This document shows positions 61,371 through 64,000 of a DNA stretch of 64,000 nucleotides, piece after piece. Position numbers and translations under genes: made by a program. The notes under the pieces are model-generated. The model was not told where the DNA came from. It worked only from the letters and a program-made list of their open reading frames with translations, and made no database searches. The stretch spans positions 62,774 through 126,773 of the forward strand of contig NZ_KB892005.1 of NCBI RefSeq assembly GCF_000373645.1. Direction: 5' to 3'. The stretch comes from Streptomyces sp. ATexAB-D23. GTDB taxonomy: Bacteria > Actinomycetota > Actinomycetes > Streptomycetales > Streptomycetaceae. Each line of letters opens with the position of its first letter. Position 1 is the first letter of the stretch.

Positions 61371-63083
61371 TCACTTCGCGTCCGAGTAGCGCTCCACCAC
61401 GGCCGTGGTGAACGGGAAACGGACCGGCGTCTCACCGAAGGCCGTCCGGCCGGCCAGCTCGGCGGCCTCCCGGATCGCCGTCACCACCGCCCCGGTCTCC
61501 TCCAGCGGGCAGTGCACGATCACCTCGTCGTGCTGGAAGAACACCAGCTCCGCCCGGAGCCCGGCGGCCGCCACCGACCGGCGCAGCGCCGCCAGGAGGA
61601 GCAGCGCCCAGTCGGCGGCGCTGCCCTGCACCACGAAGTTGCGGGTGAACCGGCCGCGCGCACGGGCGTCGGTGGAGGCGTAGCCCGGCAGGAAGCCGTA
61701 GCCCGTGGGCCGTTCGGACCCGGCCGGGTCCGACTCGGCTTCCTCCTGGGGGATTCCGGCTTCGCCGTCCTCCCCGTGGCCGGCCGCGGGCGGGCTGGTG
61801 CGGCCCAGCCAGGTGCGTACGAGACGGCCCTCCTCGCCGGCCTTCGCTGCGTCGTCCACATAGGACACCGCGCGCGGGAACCTGCGGCGCAGGGCCGCCA
61901 GATTCTTCAGGCCGTCGCCGGAGGTCTGGCCGTAGACGGCACCGAGGAGCGCGACCTTGGCGTGGTCGCGGTCGCCGTGGAAGGCGCGGTCGGACAGCGC
62001 GGTGTAGAGGTCGCCGTCGTGTCCCGCCACCTCCATGAGGCCGGGGTCGCGGGAGATCGCGGCCAGCACCCTCGGCTCCATCTGGTCGGCGTCCGCGACG
62101 ACCAGGCGCCAGCCCGCGTCGGCGACGACGGCCCGCCGGATCACCTTGGGGATCTGGAGCGCCCCGCCGCCGTTGGTCGTCCACCGCCCGCTGACTGTGC
62201 CGCCCGGCTGGTACTCGGGGCGGAAGCGGCCGTCGCGGACCCAGTCCTGGAGCCAGCTCCAGCCGTGCGCGGTCCAGATCCGGTACAGCTTCTTGTAGGC
62301 GATGAGCGGCGCGACCGCCGGGTGATCCAGCGCCTCCAGCTCCCAGCGGCGCGTCGAGCGCACCTTGATACCGGCCTGCGCGAACGCCTTCACCACATCG
62401 GCGGGCAGGTCCGGGCGCACCCGGCGGCCGAACGCGGCGGACACCTCGTCGGCCAGCTCGGCCAGCCGGCGGGGCTCGCCGCCGCCCGCGTACCGCTCGC
62501 CGAGCATCTCGTGCAGCACCTCACGGTGGACGTCGGCCCGCCAGGGCAGGCCCGAGCGGTTCATCTCGGCGGCGACCAGCATGCCCGCCGACTCGGCGGC
62601 CGTCAGCAGGCGCATCCGGTCCGGCCGGTCCGTGGCGTCATGGCGGGCGAGCTGGGCCGCGTACACCTCGACCAGCGCGTCGAAGGGCAGCTCGGGGCCG
62701 GAGGACGGTTCGAACAGGGAGGACTGGGAGCCGGGCACCGCCGACCGGGGCGGCGGATCGGGCGGCACCGGGCCGCCGCGCAGCCGGGCCAGGGCGGCCG
62801 CGGCGGAGCGGGGCTCACCGAGCCTGCCCTCGTGGCCCAGCAGCAGGGACTCGGCGACCTCCACGTCGTAACAGCGCTCGACCCGCACCCCGGCGGCGAG
62901 CAGGCGCGGATAGACCTCGGGCGTCGAGCGCCACACCCAGCGGGTGACGTCGGGCCGGGAGCGGACGGCCGCGGCCACGTCGGGCTCGGCCAGGACCGGG
63001 CCCGCGGGCAGGCCCGCGCGGTCCAGCGGAGCGAGCCGCGCACCCCCGCCCTCCGTGACGGCCAGCGCCCAGCGTTCGGTCAT
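61371..63083 (-). CDS. Family A DNA polymerase, divergent (PolA-like)
   Basis: 570 residues. Polymerase motif A is DADQMEPRVLA (usually DYSQIELR), motif B RDHAKVALLGAVYGQ, and motif C FFQHDEVIVH, so the catalytic Asp, Lys and HDE are kept. The N-terminal 200 residues should be the 3'-5' exonuclease domain, but no full DEDD set is visible. No 5' nuclease domain exists. It is shorter than PolA (about 900). Such paralogues are known in Streptomyces as bifunctional 3'-5' exonuclease/DNA polymerase. The ATG at 63083 is used. Confidence 0.88.
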   Translation of the reverse strand: MTERWALAVTEGGGARLAPLDRAGLPAGPVLAEPDVAAAVRSRPDVTRWVWRSTPEVYPRLLAAGVRVERCYDVEVAESLLLGHEGRLGEPRSAAAALARLRGGPVPPDPPPRSAVPGSQSSLFEPSSGPELPFDALVEVYAAQLARHDATDRPDRMRLLTAAESAGMLVAAEMNRSGLPWRADVHREVLHEMLGERYAGGGEPRRLAELADEVSAAFGRRVRPDLPADVVKAFAQAGIKVRSTRRWELEALDHPAVAPLIAYKKLYRIWTAHGWSWLQDWVRDGRFRPEYQPGGTVSGRWTTNGGGALQIPKVIRRAVVADAGWRLVVADADQMEPRVLAAISRDPGLMEVAGHDGDLYTALSDRAFHGDRDHAKVALLGAVYGQTSGDGLKNLAALRRRFPRAVSYVDDAAKAGEEGRLVRTWLGRTSPPAAGHGEDGEAGIPQEEAESDPAGSERPTGYGFLPGYASTDARARGRFTRNFVVQGSAADWALLLLAALRRSVAAAGLRAELVFFQHDEVIVHCPLEETGAVVTAIREAAELAGRTAFGETPVRFPFTTAVVERYSDAK

Positions 63084-63147
63084 ACGGCCGAGTCTGGCAC
63101 CCGCCACTGACAACGCCGGCCGGACACGGGCGCCGCTCGCGGTCCGC

Positions 63148-63246
63148 CCGCGCACCAGCCGTGGATCAGCCGCGCACCAGCCGTGGATCAGCCGCGCACC
63201 AGCCGGGCACCAGCCGCGCACCAGTCGTGGACCAGCGGTGGATCAG
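63148..63246. repeat. Nine tandem 11-bp units
   Basis: CCGCGCACCAG and CCGTGGATCAG units alternate from 63148 to 63246 in the promoter region shared by the polymerase and DUF2786 genes. The last units are diverged. Confidence 0.88.
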
Positions 63247-63323
63247 TCGTGCGCCGCCCGCGCGTTCGATATCCACAGGGTGTGGATGAATCCTGTGCAT
63301 CCCGCCCCGCCTACCCTGACCTC

Positions 63324-64000
63324 ATGGAACCGGTGATCGACCAGGCGTTCGCAGCCACCCTCTATACGGACGACGACGCCGGTCTCGACACCGGTGCCTC
63401 GCTGCTCGCCGCCGCCCCCACGGCCGACGCGGAGCTGGTGCGCCGGGGCGAGGAGTTCGTCCGGCGGGCCTGGGAGCGCGGCTGGCTGCCCGCCGATGTC
63501 GTCCGCGTCGTCCGCCGCGATCTGGACGAGCACGCGGCGGGGCTGGCAGCCGGGCTGATCGCCGCCGAGGTCCGGCGCTACCCGGAGCTGCCGCCGCGCT
63601 GGCGGTCCCAGCTGGACGAGCTGCCCGCCGCACCGCCCTGGGGCCGGCCCGACCGGTTCTCGTACGCCTCCGCACTGCTCGGGCTCTACCGGCTGCTGCT
63701 CGCGCTGCCCGTCATCGAACCCGTCGGGCCGCCGCCCGGTGCGGCGCGCGAGGCGCTGTACCGGCCGCCCGTCGCGGGCGAACCCCGCATGCTGACCCGT
63801 ATCCGCGCGTTGCTGGCGAAGGCGGAGGCGACCGGGTTCCCCGAGGAGGCGGAGGCGCTCTCCGCGAAGGCGCAGGAGCTGATGGCCCGGCACAGCATCG
63901 ACGAGGCCCTGCTCGCGGCCCGTACCCACGGCGACCGCACGCCGGGCGCGTGCCGGATCGGTGTGGACGCCCCGTACGAGACGGCCAAGGCGATCCTGCT
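63324..64000 (+). CDS. DUF2786 domain protein (3' end beyond window)
   Basis: 225 codons visible. The DUF2786 segment is MLTRIRALLAKAEATGFPEEAEALSAKAQELMARHSID near residue 153, preceded by an Ala/Arg-rich N-terminal domain unique to actinomycetes. Function unknown. Confidence 0.85.
   Translation, partial: MEPVIDQAFAATLYTDDDAGLDTGASLLAAAPTADAELVRRGEEFVRRAWERGWLPADVVRVVRRDLDEHAAGLAAGLIAAEVRRYPELPPRWRSQLDELPAAPPWGRPDRFSYASALLGLYRLLLALPVIEPVGPPPGAAREALYRPPVAGEPRMLTRIRALLAKAEATGFPEEAEALSAKAQELMARHSIDEALLAARTHGDRTPGACRIGVDAPYETAKAIL

Noticed and set aside
63148..63246. CRISPR array
   Set aside because: Units are 11 bp, contiguous, with no spacers and no cas genes.

Overview
The window is a high-GC actinomycete chromosome, almost certainly Streptomyces. 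The base composition and third-position GC fit, and it carries wblA, bldG with its anti-sigma partner, crp and a Lys-tailed topA. No phage, insertion sequence or CRISPR array was seen. Positions 1 to about 54500 look like conserved core. From memory, the gene order (metallophosphoesterase, class A PBP, WhiB4/WblA, paired ArsA-like ATPases, RidA, Nudix/MBL, crp, nth, CoA-Nudix, MarP-type protease, EphE-like hydrolase, holin-like protein, acs, Fic-like protein, HAD phosphatase, Ssd/Tad operon, helicase, topA, DNA polymerase III delta') parallels the Mycobacterium tuberculosis Rv3683 to Rv3644c block, so most of it is an ancient actinobacterial neighbourhood.

Layout. 1-4600: phosphoesterase, YqeY, PBP, wblA. 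4600-7000: two overlapping ArsA/Get3-like ATPase genes. 7000-13800: DUF4177, RidA, Nudix, MBL, Crp, endonuclease III, CoA-type Nudix and a membrane serine protease. 14160-19400, minus strand: hydrolase plus holin-like pair, NhaA, acetyl-CoA synthetase. 19700-27300: a SulP-STAS-carbonic anhydrase fusion, a secreted deacetylase-like lipoprotein, a CooC-like ATPase, a degenerate Fic-like protein and a HAD phosphatase. 27800-33220: a compact Ssd/TadA/TadB/TadC/DUF4244/TadE/TadG-like operon, the best candidate for a little-studied surface appendage or secretion system. Its last gene runs 173 bp into a convergent helicase gene. 35700-37900: bldG, anti-sigma factor, lipoprotein. 38000-43750: methyltransferase, ArsR-type regulator and an ABC exporter whose second permease is frameshifted. 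44400-54320: topA, a membrane-domain/thymidylate-kinase/coiled-coil fusion, holB and a secreted peptidase.

A tRNA-Thr(CGT) at 54437 marks the start of a more accessory stretch (54600-61300). It holds a hydrolase, a CGNR regulator, a gene relic broken by a 43-bp duplication, a GH43 glycosidase with LacI-type palindromes, an SDR, a TetR/membrane-protein divergon with tandem palindromes, an FtsX fragment and an APH-fold protein. A divergent family A DNA polymerase and a DUF2786 gene, cut by the window edge, close the window. Several gaps hold short tandem repeats (31, 12, 7, 18 and 11 bp units).
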